Shown here: piece after piece, positions 1 to 9,156 of the stretch
Numbering within the stretch: position 1 is the first letter of the stretch
Layout: the number at the start of each line of letters is the position of its first letter
Source of the DNA: Kineosporia babensis
GTDB lineage: Bacteria > Actinomycetota > Actinomycetes > Actinomycetales > Kineosporiaceae
Length of the DNA stretch: 64,000 nt
Reading direction: 5' to 3'
Assembly (NCBI RefSeq): GCF_021129305.1
Contig: NZ_JAJOMB010000020.1
Span: forward strand, 62,001-126,000
Translations under genes and position numbers: made by a program
Notes under the pieces: generated by a model
Database searches by the model: none
What the model saw: the letters and a program-made list of their open reading frames with translations, nothing else
What the model was told of the DNA's origin: nothing

Positions 1-49
1 CGACCGCACCAAGGCTCACCAGCTGACGGGGACGGCGACTCAGGGCCAT
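1..49 (-). CDS. 5' end of an unidentified protein, possibly secreted (partial)
   Basis: The minus strand has an ATG at 49 preceded by GGAG with an 8-nt spacer. The frame stays open for 16 codons to the left edge of the window. The peptide begins MALSRRPRQLVSLGAV, a basic stretch followed by the start of a hydrophobic one, as in a signal peptide. Too little is present to name a product. The gene would diverge from the chitinase gene at 293. Confidence 0.35.
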   Translation of the reverse strand, partial: MALSRRPRQLVSLGAV

Positions 50-241
50 GGGAGGTTCTCCAGATCAGAGCAGGCGGAAGCAGGCGGGATTGGGCGCATT
101 CAGAAGGAACCGGATGAATGCGCTCAGAGCGTACCGCCTGCGCCGGGCGCCGATTACCAGCACAATGCGCCCCCGTCGGGCGACGTCCGGCGTTTTACCT
201 TCTTCCCATTTGCGGGTCCGGACTTGTACCCTTGGTTCAGC

Positions 242-265
242 ATTAAGTAAGGCCTCCTCACTAAT
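242..265. promoter_or_regulatory. Imperfect palindrome upstream of the chitinase gene
   Basis: ATTAAGTAAGG (242-252) faces CCTCACTAAT (256-265), an imperfect inverted repeat 28 nt before the start codon and just before the GAAGGGA ribosome site. The position suits an operator or the 5' end of the message. It does not match the DasR or CebR operators known for chitin and cellulose genes in Streptomyces. The binding protein is unknown. Confidence 0.3.
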
Positions 266-292
266 CATGCCTCCCGCCCTGAAGGGATCGTC

Positions 293-1744
293 ATGAAACG
301 TGTTCGACTGGCCGCTGCCTGCCTTGCGGCCACTGCCACCGTGGCGCTCGTCGCCACCCTCGTCCCGGCCGGCGCCCAGGCCGCCACCCCCAACCGGTCG
401 GCCGTCTCGGCCGCCTGCACCGGTCCTGCCTGGGCCAAGGACGTGGCCTACAACGGCGGCGCCGTGGTCACGTACAACAACCACACCTGGACCGCGAAAT
501 GGTGGACGTACGGCGATGTTCCGGGCGCCAACGCGCAGGACGTGTGGGTGGACGGGGGTGCCTGCGGCGGCACCGACCCGACCACGCCGCCCACCACTCC
601 CCCGCCGACCACCGATCCGCCGCCCAACCCCAGCGGCAAGAAGGTGATCGGTTACTACACCAACTGGAGCACCTACCAGCGCAACTTCCAGGTCAAGGCG
701 CTGGACACCAGTGGCGCGGCGGCCCGGCTCACCCACATCAACTACGCCTTCGGCAACGTCACCGGCGGCAAGTGCGTGATCGGTGACGCCTACGCCGACT
801 ACCAGAAGACCTTCACCGCAGCCGATTCCGTGAGCGGGGTGGCCGACACCTGGGACCAGCCGGTGGCCGGCAACTTCAACCAGCTGCGCCAGCTGAAGAA
901 GAAGTACCCGAACCTGAAGGTGATCTGGTCGTTCGGCGGCTGGACCTGGTCGGGCGGCTTCGGTGAGGCGGCGAAGAACCCGACGGCCTTCGCCCAGTCC
1001 TGCCGGGCCCTGGTCGAGGACTCGCGCTGGGCTGATGTTTTCGACGGAATCGACATCGACTGGGAGTACCCGAACGCCTGCGGCCTGTCCTGCGACACCA
1101 GCGGAGCAGCCGCGTACCGCAACCTGATGCAGGCGCTGCGCACCGCGTTCGGCAACGACCTGGTCACCTCCGCGATCACCGCCGACGGCACCGCGGGCGG
1201 CAAGATCGAGAAGGCCGACTACGCCGGGGCGGCCCAGTACGTGGACTGGTACCTGCCGATGACGTACGACTTCTACGGGGCCTTCGACGCCGACGGCCCG
1301 ACCGCCCCGCACTCCCCGCTGAACAACTACACCGGTGCCCCGAACCCCGGCTTCGACTCCGACACCGCGATCAAGAAGCTGAAGAGCCTGGGCATCCCCA
1401 GCTCGAAACTGCTTCTGGGCGTCGGTTTCTACGGCCGGGGCTGGACCGGGGTGTCCCAGGCGGCGCCGGGCGGATCAGCCACCGGCCCGGCCCCCGGTAC
1501 CTACGAGGCCGGCATCGAGGACTACAAGGTCCTGAAGAACACCTGCCCGGCCACGGGCACGGTGGGTGGCACCGCCTACGCCAAGTGCGGCAGCAACTGG
1601 TGGAGCTACGACACACCGGCCACCATCGCCGGGAAGATGACCTACGCCAAGCAGCAGAGCCTGGGCGGGTCGTTCTTCTGGGAGCTGTCCGGTGACACCA
1701 GCACCGCCGAACTCACCAAGGCCGTGGCCAACGGCCTGAGCTAG
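293..1744 (+). CDS. Secreted GH18 chitinase with N-terminal chitin-binding module
   Basis: This enzyme should hydrolyse beta-1,4 bonds in chitin outside the cell. A Sec signal peptide with cleavage near AQA-AT covers about residues 1-31. A small CBM5/12-like module follows (about 44-92, rich in Trp/Tyr, e.g. HTWTAKWWTYGD). A Pro/Thr linker (about 94-114) leads to a GH18 barrel (about 116-483). The GH18 signature is intact as D251-G-I-D254-I-D256-W-E258, with E258 the catalytic acid. Length (483 aa) fits a single-module chitinase. The start has GAAGGGA 5 nt upstream. A secreted beta-1,3-glucanase follows downstream, past a hairpin. Confidence 0.95.
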   Translation: MKRVRLAAACLAATATVALVATLVPAGAQAATPNRSAVSAACTGPAWAKDVAYNGGAVVTYNNHTWTAKWWTYGDVPGANAQDVWVDGGACGGTDPTTPPTTPPPTTDPPPNPSGKKVIGYYTNWSTYQRNFQVKALDTSGAAARLTHINYAFGNVTGGKCVIGDAYADYQKTFTAADSVSGVADTWDQPVAGNFNQLRQLKKKYPNLKVIWSFGGWTWSGGFGEAAKNPTAFAQSCRALVEDSRWADVFDGIDIDWEYPNACGLSCDTSGAAAYRNLMQALRTAFGNDLVTSAITADGTAGGKIEKADYAGAAQYVDWYLPMTYDFYGAFDADGPTAPHSPLNNYTGAPNPGFDSDTAIKKLKSLGIPSSKLLLGVGFYGRGWTGVSQAAPGGSATGPAPGTYEAGIEDYKVLKNTCPATGTVGGTAYAKCGSNWWSYDTPATIAGKMTYAKQQSLGGSFFWELSGDTSTAELTKAVANGLS

Positions 1745-1750
1745 CAAGCC

Positions 1751-1785
1751 GGCGCCCGGCTCGGCGGGGGGCCGGGCCGGGCGCC
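1751..1785 (+). terminator. Stem-loop terminator after the chitinase gene
   Basis: A perfect 10-bp stem, GGCGCCCGGC (1751-1760) with GCCGGGCGCC (1776-1785), begins 6 nt after the chitinase stop and is followed by TTCCT. The T-run is short, as is common in high-GC actinobacteria, so attenuation of read-through into the glucanase gene is as likely as full termination. Confidence 0.65.
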
Positions 1786-1820
1786 TTCCTCCGCAGTGAA
1801 ACTCGAAGAAGAGGATCACC

Positions 1821-3149
<1,329 letters not shown>

Positions 3150-3168
3150 AGATTGTCCTGGTTGGGAC

Positions 3169-3210
3169 AACGGGTGCCTCTTCAGTCATCATCGAAGGGG
3201 CACCCGTTCT
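3169..3210 (+). terminator. Stem-loop terminator after the glucanase gene
   Basis: AACGGGTGCC (3169-3178) pairs perfectly with GGCACCCGTT (3199-3208), followed by CT-rich sequence, 19 nt after the glucanase stop. It lies upstream of the CBS-protein start chosen at 3240, which supports that start over an in-frame ATG at 3153 that would put the hairpin inside the gene. Confidence 0.75.
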
Positions 3211-3239
3211 TCGCAGTGACGTCACAAGGAAGTGAAGCA

Positions 3240-3710
3240 ATGTCTGGCACCACCCCGGCCGATCTGCGCGCACCCTCCGCCGAGCTCCTCGGCCTGCAGG
3301 TGGGCGACGTGCTGGTGCGGATGCCGAAGACGCTGCCGACCGGCGTCACCGTGCCGCAGGCGCTGGCCGAGTTCGACGACGACCACGTGCACATGCTGCT
3401 GCTGGTCGCGCCGGACGGGACCCTGGCCGGGACGCTGGTGCGCGACGACCTGCCCGATGCGGCGAACGGCCCGGCGCTGGCGTACGCCACGCTGGACGGG
3501 CGCACCCTCGAGGCCACGCTGAGCGCCGAGGAGGCCCGCCAGCAGCTGCTCGCAGCCGGGCAACGCCGACGCGCGGTGGTGGACGATGCGGGCCGGCTGA
3601 TCGGTCTGCTGTGCCTGAAGCGGAGGCGCACCGGATTCTGCTCGGACGCGAACGTGGCCTCCCGGGCAGCCGAGCGCTCGGGCCGGCCCTGCGCCCCGGA
3701 GTCCGCCTGA
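3240..3710 (+). CDS. Small CBS-domain-pair protein
   Basis: A 156-residue protein that looks like two tandem CBS repeats and little else. The first (about 15-70) contains the segment around TLPTGVTVPQALAEF and DGTLAGTLVRDDL. The second (about 90-140) contains ARQQLLAAGQRRRAVVDD and GRLIGLLCLK. Such pairs often bind adenine nucleotides; the ligand here is not visible. The ATG at 3240 has AAGGAAG 7 nt upstream. The C-terminal tail (RSGRPCAPESA) is disordered-looking. It appears to be a single-gene unit behind the glucanase terminator. Confidence 0.75.
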   Translation: MSGTTPADLRAPSAELLGLQVGDVLVRMPKTLPTGVTVPQALAEFDDDHVHMLLLVAPDGTLAGTLVRDDLPDAANGPALAYATLDGRTLEATLSAEEARQQLLAAGQRRRAVVDDAGRLIGLLCLKRRRTGFCSDANVASRAAERSGRPCAPESA

Positions 3711-3798
3711 ACCCGCAGGAGCGACTGCTCCAGCCGCCGAATCGCCCCGAACCCGGATAATCTGCCCGTTACTGTTCCCCGTGGTTCGAGGAGTCGCC

Positions 3799-4731
3799 GT
3801 GATCAAGCTCGGGATGAGCCTTCCGCAGTTGCACTGGTACGACCTGCGCACCGACATCACCGCCACCGCCCAGGCTTTCGAGGAGATCGGCCTGGACAGC
3901 GCCTGGGCGTTCGAGCGGCTGCTGGTGCCGGAGGACCAGAGCGGCGGGCACGGCCTGTACGGCATGCCGGACGTGCCCTGGCCCGAGTACTACCGCAACT
4001 CCCCCGACCCGCTCGCCGTGCTCACCGCGGCCGGGGCGGTCACCTCCCGGCTCGAGCTCGGCACCAACGTCCTGGTCGCTCCGCTGCACCTGCCGGTCGT
4101 CCTGGCCAACTCCCTGGCCAGCATCGACCGGATCATCGGCGGGCGGCTGATCGCCGGGCTGGGCACCGGCTGGTCGATCGACGAGTACGACGCCAGCGCA
4201 CCTCGCCCCTTCGCCGAGCGGGGCGCCGCCCTGGACGAGTTCCTCGACGTGGCCGAGGCGGTCTGGGGCCCGGACCCGGTCAAGTTCCGCAACGAGCGCT
4301 ACACCATCTCGCCCTCGACGGTCGGGCCCAAGCCTGCGCGCCCGATCCCGGTCGTCCTCGGCGGGGGCCGGGGCAAGGCACTGGACCGGATCGCCCGGCG
4401 GGCCGACGGCTGGCTGCCGACCAATCTCACGCCGGCCCAGATCGGCGCCCAGCTGGCTCAGTTGCGCGAGAAGGCAGCCGAGTACGGGCGGGACCCGGGT
4501 GCCGTCACGTGCATCACCCAGGTGATCAAGCGCGATTTCAGCCGGGTCACCACGGCCGGGCGCGAGCCCTACGCCGGCGATTTCGAGCAGTTCACCGAGG
4601 ATGTCGCGGCGCTGGCCGAGCACGGGGTGGACCACGTGTTCCTGGCTTCCTCCAGCGCCGCGCGGGACCGGGCCGAACTGGTGGACTGGGCCGCCCAGTT
4701 CCACGGCGCGGTCCGCGCGGCGGGGCTCTAG
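3799..4731 (+). CDS. Luciferase-like (LLM) F420-dependent oxidoreductase
   Basis: A 310-residue TIM-barrel protein of the bacterial luciferase-like superfamily, the subgroup that usually uses F420H2 in actinobacteria. The N-terminus KLGMSLPQLHWYD, the core TSRLELGTNVLVAPLHLPV, the segment GGRLIAGLGTGWS and the later RARPIPVVLGGGRGKALDRIARRADGWLP-like stretch are typical. Substrate is unknown. The GTG at 3799 has GAGGAG 5 nt upstream and is preferred to a GTG at 3781. A candidate -10, TAATCT, lies near 3757. The gene ends 32 nt from a converging gene. Confidence 0.85.
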   Translation: MIKLGMSLPQLHWYDLRTDITATAQAFEEIGLDSAWAFERLLVPEDQSGGHGLYGMPDVPWPEYYRNSPDPLAVLTAAGAVTSRLELGTNVLVAPLHLPVVLANSLASIDRIIGGRLIAGLGTGWSIDEYDASAPRPFAERGAALDEFLDVAEAVWGPDPVKFRNERYTISPSTVGPKPARPIPVVLGGGRGKALDRIARRADGWLPTNLTPAQIGAQLAQLREKAAEYGRDPGAVTCITQVIKRDFSRVTTAGREPYAGDFEQFTEDVAALAEHGVDHVFLASSSAARDRAELVDWAAQFHGAVRAAGL

Positions 4732-4762
4732 AGCGGCCGCACCGCCCACCCGTCGGCGCCGT

Positions 4763-5668
4763 TCAAGCGTCCCTCATCGAAAAATCCTGCAGCAGTTCCA
4801 GAACCGGCTCCCGGTAGGGCAGCACGCCCTTGTACTCCAGGTCGTCCGCGGGCATGACCTCGATCGTCGAGGCCAGGTCCGCGGCCACCTGAGGGCGGTC
4901 GGCCAGCGCCGAGAGCGGCTCGTGGGCGGTACGAATGGTGAACACCACGCTGCTGCGGGCGGGCGGCGGCAGCAGGCGCAGGGTCTGGTACTCCACCCGC
5001 ACGTGCAGAAGCCTGGCCGCCTCCTGCGGGGTGCGCACCGAAACCCCTTGCTGGGCGCGGGAGTCGGCGGCGGGCTGGAACAGGCGCGGGTCGTCGGTGA
5101 TCGCCCAGTTGGCCCGGGTCATGATCCGGTCCTCGCGCAGGCTGGTCAGGAACTTGTCCACCGCGGGTGAGAGCTGCTCGGCGTACCCGGGCACGGGCAC
5201 GTGGATGCCGGCCATGTCCTGGCCCAGCTTCTCGGCCAGCAGCCAGCGGTTGGGCATCGCCAGGCTGGCCCCGACCAGGCGCGGGCGGCCGTCGGCCAGG
5301 TCGACCAGGCACAGGTCCTCGGCCACCAGCCGCCCCGCGACGTCGAGCGGATGACCGCTCGGTGACCCCGCCGCGTCCTCAACCGGGCTTGCGAGCACCG
5401 ACCGGATCAGGCCCAGCAGCACATCCCCGGCCAGGTCGGTACCGGGCAACGCAGCGAACGCCCGGGCGCCTTCGGCGTCCAGCAAGGCCCGCCGCCAGGC
5501 CACCAGCGCCGCATCCTGCTCCCGGGGGCGCAACCACTGCTCGCTCGGGAGCCGACGGGCCCCCACCACGTGCCGGAAGGGGCGTGGGGCCGGTTTCGGC
5601 CACCACGCGTCCTCCGCCCGCAAAGCTGCGGCTGGGAGCGCTGCCTCCAGCTCCTGCGGTGTCGTCAT
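4763..5668 (-). CDS. Heme-dependent oxidative N-demethylase-like protein (DUF3445)
   Basis: A 301-residue protein resembling the DUF3445/HODM alpha-like family, whose studied members include a heme-containing dimethylamine monooxygenase component. Family-like segments are RPFRHVVGARRL near residue 30, EDLCLVDLADGRPRLVGAS in the middle, the NWAITDDPRLFQP block and RVEYQTLRLLP near the C-terminal third. The exact amine substrate cannot be read from sequence. It begins 10 nt after the acyl-CoA ligase stop with no clear ribosome site, so it is probably translated by coupling in that operon. Confidence 0.75.
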   Translation of the reverse strand: MTTPQELEAALPAAALRAEDAWWPKPAPRPFRHVVGARRLPSEQWLRPREQDAALVAWRRALLDAEGARAFAALPGTDLAGDVLLGLIRSVLASPVEDAAGSPSGHPLDVAGRLVAEDLCLVDLADGRPRLVGASLAMPNRWLLAEKLGQDMAGIHVPVPGYAEQLSPAVDKFLTSLREDRIMTRANWAITDDPRLFQPAADSRAQQGVSVRTPQEAARLLHVRVEYQTLRLLPPPARSSVVFTIRTAHEPLSALADRPQVAADLASTIEVMPADDLEYKGVLPYREPVLELLQDFSMRDA

Positions 5669-5678
5669 CCGGCCAGTG

Positions 5679-7355
5679 TCAGGCCTGCTTCACCAGATCG
5701 GCCACCTCGCGGCGCAGGACCTTGCCCATCTGGTTGACCGGCAGCTTCTCCACCACCACGAACCGGCGCGGCACCTTGTAGCGGGTCAGCTCCTCGCGCA
5801 GGTAGGCACCGAGCGCGTCCGGGTCCACCTTCTCGCCCTCGGCCGCCACCACCGCGGCCACCACCTCGTCGTTGCCGTGCTCGTCGGGCACGCCCACCAC
5901 GGCCGCGTCCTGCACGCTGGAGTGCCGGCGCAGGACGTCCTCGACCTCGCTGGGGTAGACGTTGAAACCGCCGACGATCACCACTTCCTTGATCCGGTCG
6001 ACCACGGTGAGGAAGCCGTCCTCGGACATGGTGACGATGTCACCGGTGCGGAACCAGCCGTCCTGCAGCACCTCGGCCGTCTCCTCGGGCCGGTCGCGGT
6101 AGCCGCCGAACACCTGCGGGCCCTTGACCACCAGCTCGCCGCGCTCGCCCAGCGGCACCTCCTCGGCGGGCTGGTCGGGGTTGACGATGCGGACCTCGGT
6201 GTCGGGGAAGGGCACGCCGATCGAGCCCGGGCGGGTCTGGGTCATCGGGTTGCCGATCACCATCGGCGCGGTCTCGGTCAGGCCGTAGCCCTCGACCAGG
6301 GTGCCCCCGGTCGCCGCTTCCCACTCCTTGATCAGCTCGGCCGGCAACGGCATCGCCCCGGACAGCGAGTACTGCATGCTGCGCATCGAGACCCCGCGCT
6401 TGGTGGCCTCGTCCAGGATGCGCCGGTAGATCGGCGGCACGCCGGGCACGAAGGTGGGCCGGCGGCGCTGCAGGGCGTCCACCATCAGCGTGGTGTCCGG
6501 CTTGGGCAGCAGCACCAGCTCGGCGCCGGCCCGGATCCCGCACAGCAGGCCCACGGTCAGGCCGTAGGCGTGGAACATCGGCAGCGACGACAGCCAGCGT
6601 TCCTGGCCGTGCTTGAGGCCGGGCACCCAGGCCACGCCCATCTTGCAGTTGGCGATCACGTTGCGGTGCAGCAGCGGCACGCCCTTGGGGGTACCGCTGG
6701 TGCCCGAGGTGTACAGCAGCAGCGCGACGTCGTCCGGGCCGGGCTTGGGGTGGGCCGGGTCCAGCGGGGCCTTCAGCAGGTCGGCGAACTTGGGGAAGCC
6801 CTCGGCCGGGCCGGTCATCTCGGCCCGGGTGGCCCGGGCCTTGGCGATCGGCAGGCGCAGGGCCAGGCGCTTGGCCAGCGGCAGGTCGAGGGTCATGTCC
6901 AGGGTGACGACGCTCTGCAGGGCCTGGTCCGGGTCGCGCAGGATCGGGGTGATCGTCTTCACCGCCTTGTCCCAGACCAGAGCCACCTTCGCGCGGTGGT
7001 CGGCGAACGGGGCCTTGAGCTCGCCGGTGGTGTAGAGCGGGTTGTGCTCGACCACGGTGGCGCCCAGGCGCAGCACGGCGTGGAAGGCGACGAGGTGCTG
7101 CGGGCAGGTCGGCATCAGCACGGCCACGTGGTCACCAGCCTGCACCCCGAGCCGGCGCAGCGCCTCGGCGGCCCGGGAGACCTGCTCGCCGAACTGCGCG
7201 TAGCTGACCGAGCGGCCCAGGAACTCCATGGCCGGCCGCTCGCCGAACCGGGCGACGGTGTTCTCGAGCTGGTCGACCAGGGTCTCGTCGTCGTACTCCA
7301 GCTGGAGCGGGACTCCCGGTCCGTAGGAACCTGCCCAGATCGACGGCTCGGGCAC
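5679..7355 (-). CDS. fadD: Long-chain fatty-acid--CoA ligase (AMP-forming)
   Basis: This enzyme activates a carboxylic acid, probably a fatty acid, to its CoA thioester through an acyl-adenylate. The P-loop YTSGTSGTPKG lies at residues 215-225. The adenylation motifs GYGLTETAP and WFRTGDI are present further on, as is the hinge DRIKEVVIVGGFNVYP and the C-terminal lysine motif near PVNQMGKVLRREV. Length (558 aa) is normal for FadD. The GTG start at 7355 has AAGGAG 8 nt upstream. The gene heads a two-gene operon behind a palindromic operator at 7378. Chain-length preference is not determinable. Confidence 0.9.
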   Translation of the reverse strand: MPEPSIWAGSYGPGVPLQLEYDDETLVDQLENTVARFGERPAMEFLGRSVSYAQFGEQVSRAAEALRRLGVQAGDHVAVLMPTCPQHLVAFHAVLRLGATVVEHNPLYTTGELKAPFADHRAKVALVWDKAVKTITPILRDPDQALQSVVTLDMTLDLPLAKRLALRLPIAKARATRAEMTGPAEGFPKFADLLKAPLDPAHPKPGPDDVALLLYTSGTSGTPKGVPLLHRNVIANCKMGVAWVPGLKHGQERWLSSLPMFHAYGLTVGLLCGIRAGAELVLLPKPDTTLMVDALQRRRPTFVPGVPPIYRRILDEATKRGVSMRSMQYSLSGAMPLPAELIKEWEAATGGTLVEGYGLTETAPMVIGNPMTQTRPGSIGVPFPDTEVRIVNPDQPAEEVPLGERGELVVKGPQVFGGYRDRPEETAEVLQDGWFRTGDIVTMSEDGFLTVVDRIKEVVIVGGFNVYPSEVEDVLRRHSSVQDAAVVGVPDEHGNDEVVAAVVAAEGEKVDPDALGAYLREELTRYKVPRRFVVVEKLPVNQMGKVLRREVADLVKQA

Positions 7356-7377
7356 AGCGGATCTCCTTCGCGACGGT

Positions 7378-7399
7378 TAACCTACGGGAACGTAGGTTA
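7378..7399. promoter_or_regulatory. 22-bp palindromic operator upstream of the acyl-CoA ligase operon
   Basis: TAACCTACG (7378-7386) and CGTAGGTTA (7391-7399) form a perfect 9+9 inverted repeat around GGAA, 23 nt upstream of the ligase start. Size and symmetry match operators of TetR-family repressors that control fatty-acid genes in actinobacteria. No TetR gene lies in the window, so the repressor would act from elsewhere in the genome. Confidence 0.6.
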
Positions 7400-7617
7400 G
7401 TCGAACCTGAGCCCGTCCGCGCCACCGGTACGGCATTTGCCGGAGTTGATCTCGTCACGGGGACGTACCGTCCCCGCACTGCCGGTACTGGCCCGGCCTC
7501 TTCCGGTCCCGAGGGCGAGGTGGCAGCATGTGTTCGTTCTGAGCGGCTGCCGACCTGGCCACGAAGGCGATCGGAGGCTTCCCGTCCCGATCGCACGTCA
7601 CCGTTGGAGGCATTCGC

Positions 7618-7974
7618 TTGGCCGAGAGCCTGGAGGGCTGGACCGCGCGGCGGCGCCCTCCGTCCCGTAAACGTCAGGAACCGCGAAAACGTCAGGAACC
7701 GCGAAGACGCCGGGAACTGCGGCAGGACGAAGCCCAGATCCGGCGCCCGCCACTACCGGAGGACCGGGAGCGCCGACTCGTCCTCGCCCTGACCCTGGGC
7801 CTGCTGTTCGCGGTCGTCGTGGGGGCCGCTGCCACCTTGCTGGTGCTCAACGGCAGCGGCCGCTACCAGCTCGAGAACAGCGATCTCTACCAGCAGAACC
7901 AGATCGCCGGCTGCAACAGCCTGTTCCCCGACGACCCGGTCAAGGCCGACGAGTGCATCGCCCGGATCCCCTGA
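7618..7974 (+). CDS. Small single-pass membrane protein, function unknown
   Basis: A 118-residue protein with an Arg/Lys/Glu-rich cytoplasmic head (about 1-52), one transmembrane helix (about 54-77, LVLALTLGLLFAVVVGAAAT) and a short outer tail with two cysteines 15 residues apart that could form a disulphide. The head contains a tandem peptide repeat KRQEPR encoded by a near-perfect 18-nt direct repeat around 7673-7706. The TTG start at 7618 is supported by GGAGG at 7606-7610. Not recognised as a known family. It converges on the regulator gene across a hairpin. Confidence 0.6.
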   Translation: MAESLEGWTARRRPPSRKRQEPRKRQEPRRRRELRQDEAQIRRPPLPEDRERRLVLALTLGLLFAVVVGAAATLLVLNGSGRYQLENSDLYQQNQIAGCNSLFPDDPVKADECIARIP

Positions 7975-7986
7975 CCCGTTCCGCAT

Positions 7987-8019
7987 CCACTCACGCCCGG
8001 TCGGCCGGCCGGTGAGTGG
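7987..8019. terminator. Bidirectional stem-loop between converging genes
   Basis: CCACTCAC (7987-7994) pairs with GTGAGTGG (8012-8019), with further GC-rich pairing inside the loop. It lies just after the small membrane protein gene and overlaps the last codons of the converging regulator gene, so it can serve both transcripts. There is no T-run. Confidence 0.5.
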
Positions 8020-9046
8020 TGGAACCGCGATCGATCAACGTGGGTAGCAGCCGCAGGTGCCGGCGGGCCGGCCCGCCGTGCTCGATCCGGCGCACCAGCA
8101 GCCGCAGCGCTTCCTGGCCGATCTCTCGGGTGGGCGGGGCAACGGTGGTCAGGTCCAGGCCGCCCAATCCGGCCACCACGTCGTCGTAGGCCACGATCGA
8201 GACATCTCCGGGCACCTGCAGACCGGCGCCGTGCAGTTGCTCGATCAGGTTCAGCGCGTCTACGTCGTTGTGCACGATCACCGCGGTGGCGCCGTGCCGG
8301 GCAACCTCGTCCGGCAGGTACACCGCGGCCGCGCCGGGCTGCGGATCTGCTCCGGCCGCACTCAGAAAGGGCTCGGCGATCAGATCCGCGCCCTGCAACT
8401 GCCGGAAGGTGGCGCGGACGGTCCGGGCGGTGGGACTGTCGTTGCGGGCGGCCAGCAGGATCCGGGTATGGCCGCGCTCGCGCAGGTGCTCCAGCGCCAG
8501 GTGCACACCGTGAGCATGATCGGCGCCGACCGCATCCAGACCGAACAGCGCACTGCCCGGTGGGGCGAAGCGTTCCACCAGGACAACCGGCTTCTCGCCG
8601 AGCATGTCTCCCGCGCTGGACGAGGCACGCCAGCGCGGGGTCCACAGCACTCCCAGCAGCCGCTCGAGTTCCGCCCCACCTGCGCCGCCGACCGGGTTCG
8701 CCGAGTGCTCAACGCTCAGGTCCAGCCCGAGACGCTGGGCGCCGGAGCGCGCACCCTCGGCGATCTGGGCGTGGTAGTGGCTACGACCGGGCGAGAGCAT
8801 CAGCACCGGCCCACCCGGACCGCGAGAACGGGAACGGGCGGCCGGTTTCTGCGGCAGGACCGCCCCACCGTGCACCCGGGTCAGAAGTCCCTGGGCGGCT
8901 AGGTCGTTCACGTCGCGCCGGATGGTCAGCTCCGAGACCCCGAGCGTGGGCGCCACCTCGCTCACCACCAGTGAACCCTGAGCCCGGGCCAGCTGCAGCA
9001 GGTGGTCGCGGCGCTGCTGCGCGAAACCCGTTCTGGAGACGGCCAT
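7991..9046 (-). CDS. Transcriptional regulator, DeoR-type HTH fused to LacI-type sensor
   Basis: Residues about 5-65 form a DeoR-like winged helix ([21 protein letters not shown], then [23 protein letters not shown]). Residues about 85-350 look like a LacI/periplasmic-binding sensor, with blocks such as [33 protein letters not shown] and VSIVAYDDV. The protein should bind DNA and respond to a small molecule, usually a sugar or sugar phosphate. The ATG at 9046 (351 aa) fits the domain boundary; an upstream ATG at 9136 would add 30 residues and cover the probable operators. It diverges from the acyltransferase operon and is likely its local regulator and autoregulated. Confidence 0.82.
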   Translation of the reverse strand: MAVSRTGFAQQRRDHLLQLARAQGSLVVSEVAPTLGVSELTIRRDVNDLAAQGLLTRVHGGAVLPQKPAARSRSRGPGGPVLMLSPGRSHYHAQIAEGARSGAQRLGLDLSVEHSANPVGGAGGAELERLLGVLWTPRWRASSSAGDMLGEKPVVLVERFAPPGSALFGLDAVGADHAHGVHLALEHLRERGHTRILLAARNDSPTARTVRATFRQLQGADLIAEPFLSAAGADPQPGAAAVYLPDEVARHGATAVIVHNDVDALNLIEQLHGAGLQVPGDVSIVAYDDVVAGLGGLDLTTVAPPTREIGQEALRLLVRRIEHGGPARRHLRLLPTLIDRGSTTHRPADRA

Positions 9047-9060
9047 CCACCCTTGCCCGA

Positions 9061-9101
9061 TGTTCGAGTGTGTTCGATTGGTTGCGTTGTTCGATCGAAC
9101 A
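9061..9101. promoter_or_regulatory. Operator cluster between divergent regulator and acyltransferase genes
   Basis: TGTTCGA occurs at 9061 and 9071, and the perfect palindrome TGTTCGATCGAACA spans 9088-9101. Clusters of short direct and inverted repeats in a divergent promoter region are usual for DeoR/LacI-type regulators. This is the likely binding region of the adjacent regulator. Confidence 0.5.
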
Positions 9102-9156
9102 GCATGTACTTCACAGCACCAGTCGGAACTCGTCAAGGCGGACGGGAAGGCGAAGC

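Noticed and set aside
65-1312. 415-residue minus-strand gene opposite the chitinase
   Set aside because: It mirrors the GC-rich third positions of the chitinase gene, has low-complexity Gly/Val/Arg content and no motif. The plus strand encodes a clear GH18 enzyme.
3153-3239. Upstream start for the CBS protein
   Set aside because: It would place the glucanase terminator hairpin inside the gene. The ATG at 3240 has a proper ribosome site.
5676-7400. 574-residue plus-strand gene opposite the acyl-CoA ligase
   Set aside because: It is a His/Gly/Leu-rich shadow of the ligase gene with no domain.
9088-9101. LexA box in TGTTCGATCGAACA
   Set aside because: The SOS box is CGAAC-N4-GTTCG; here the halves are in the opposite order. 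It fits an operator of the adjacent DeoR/LacI regulator better.
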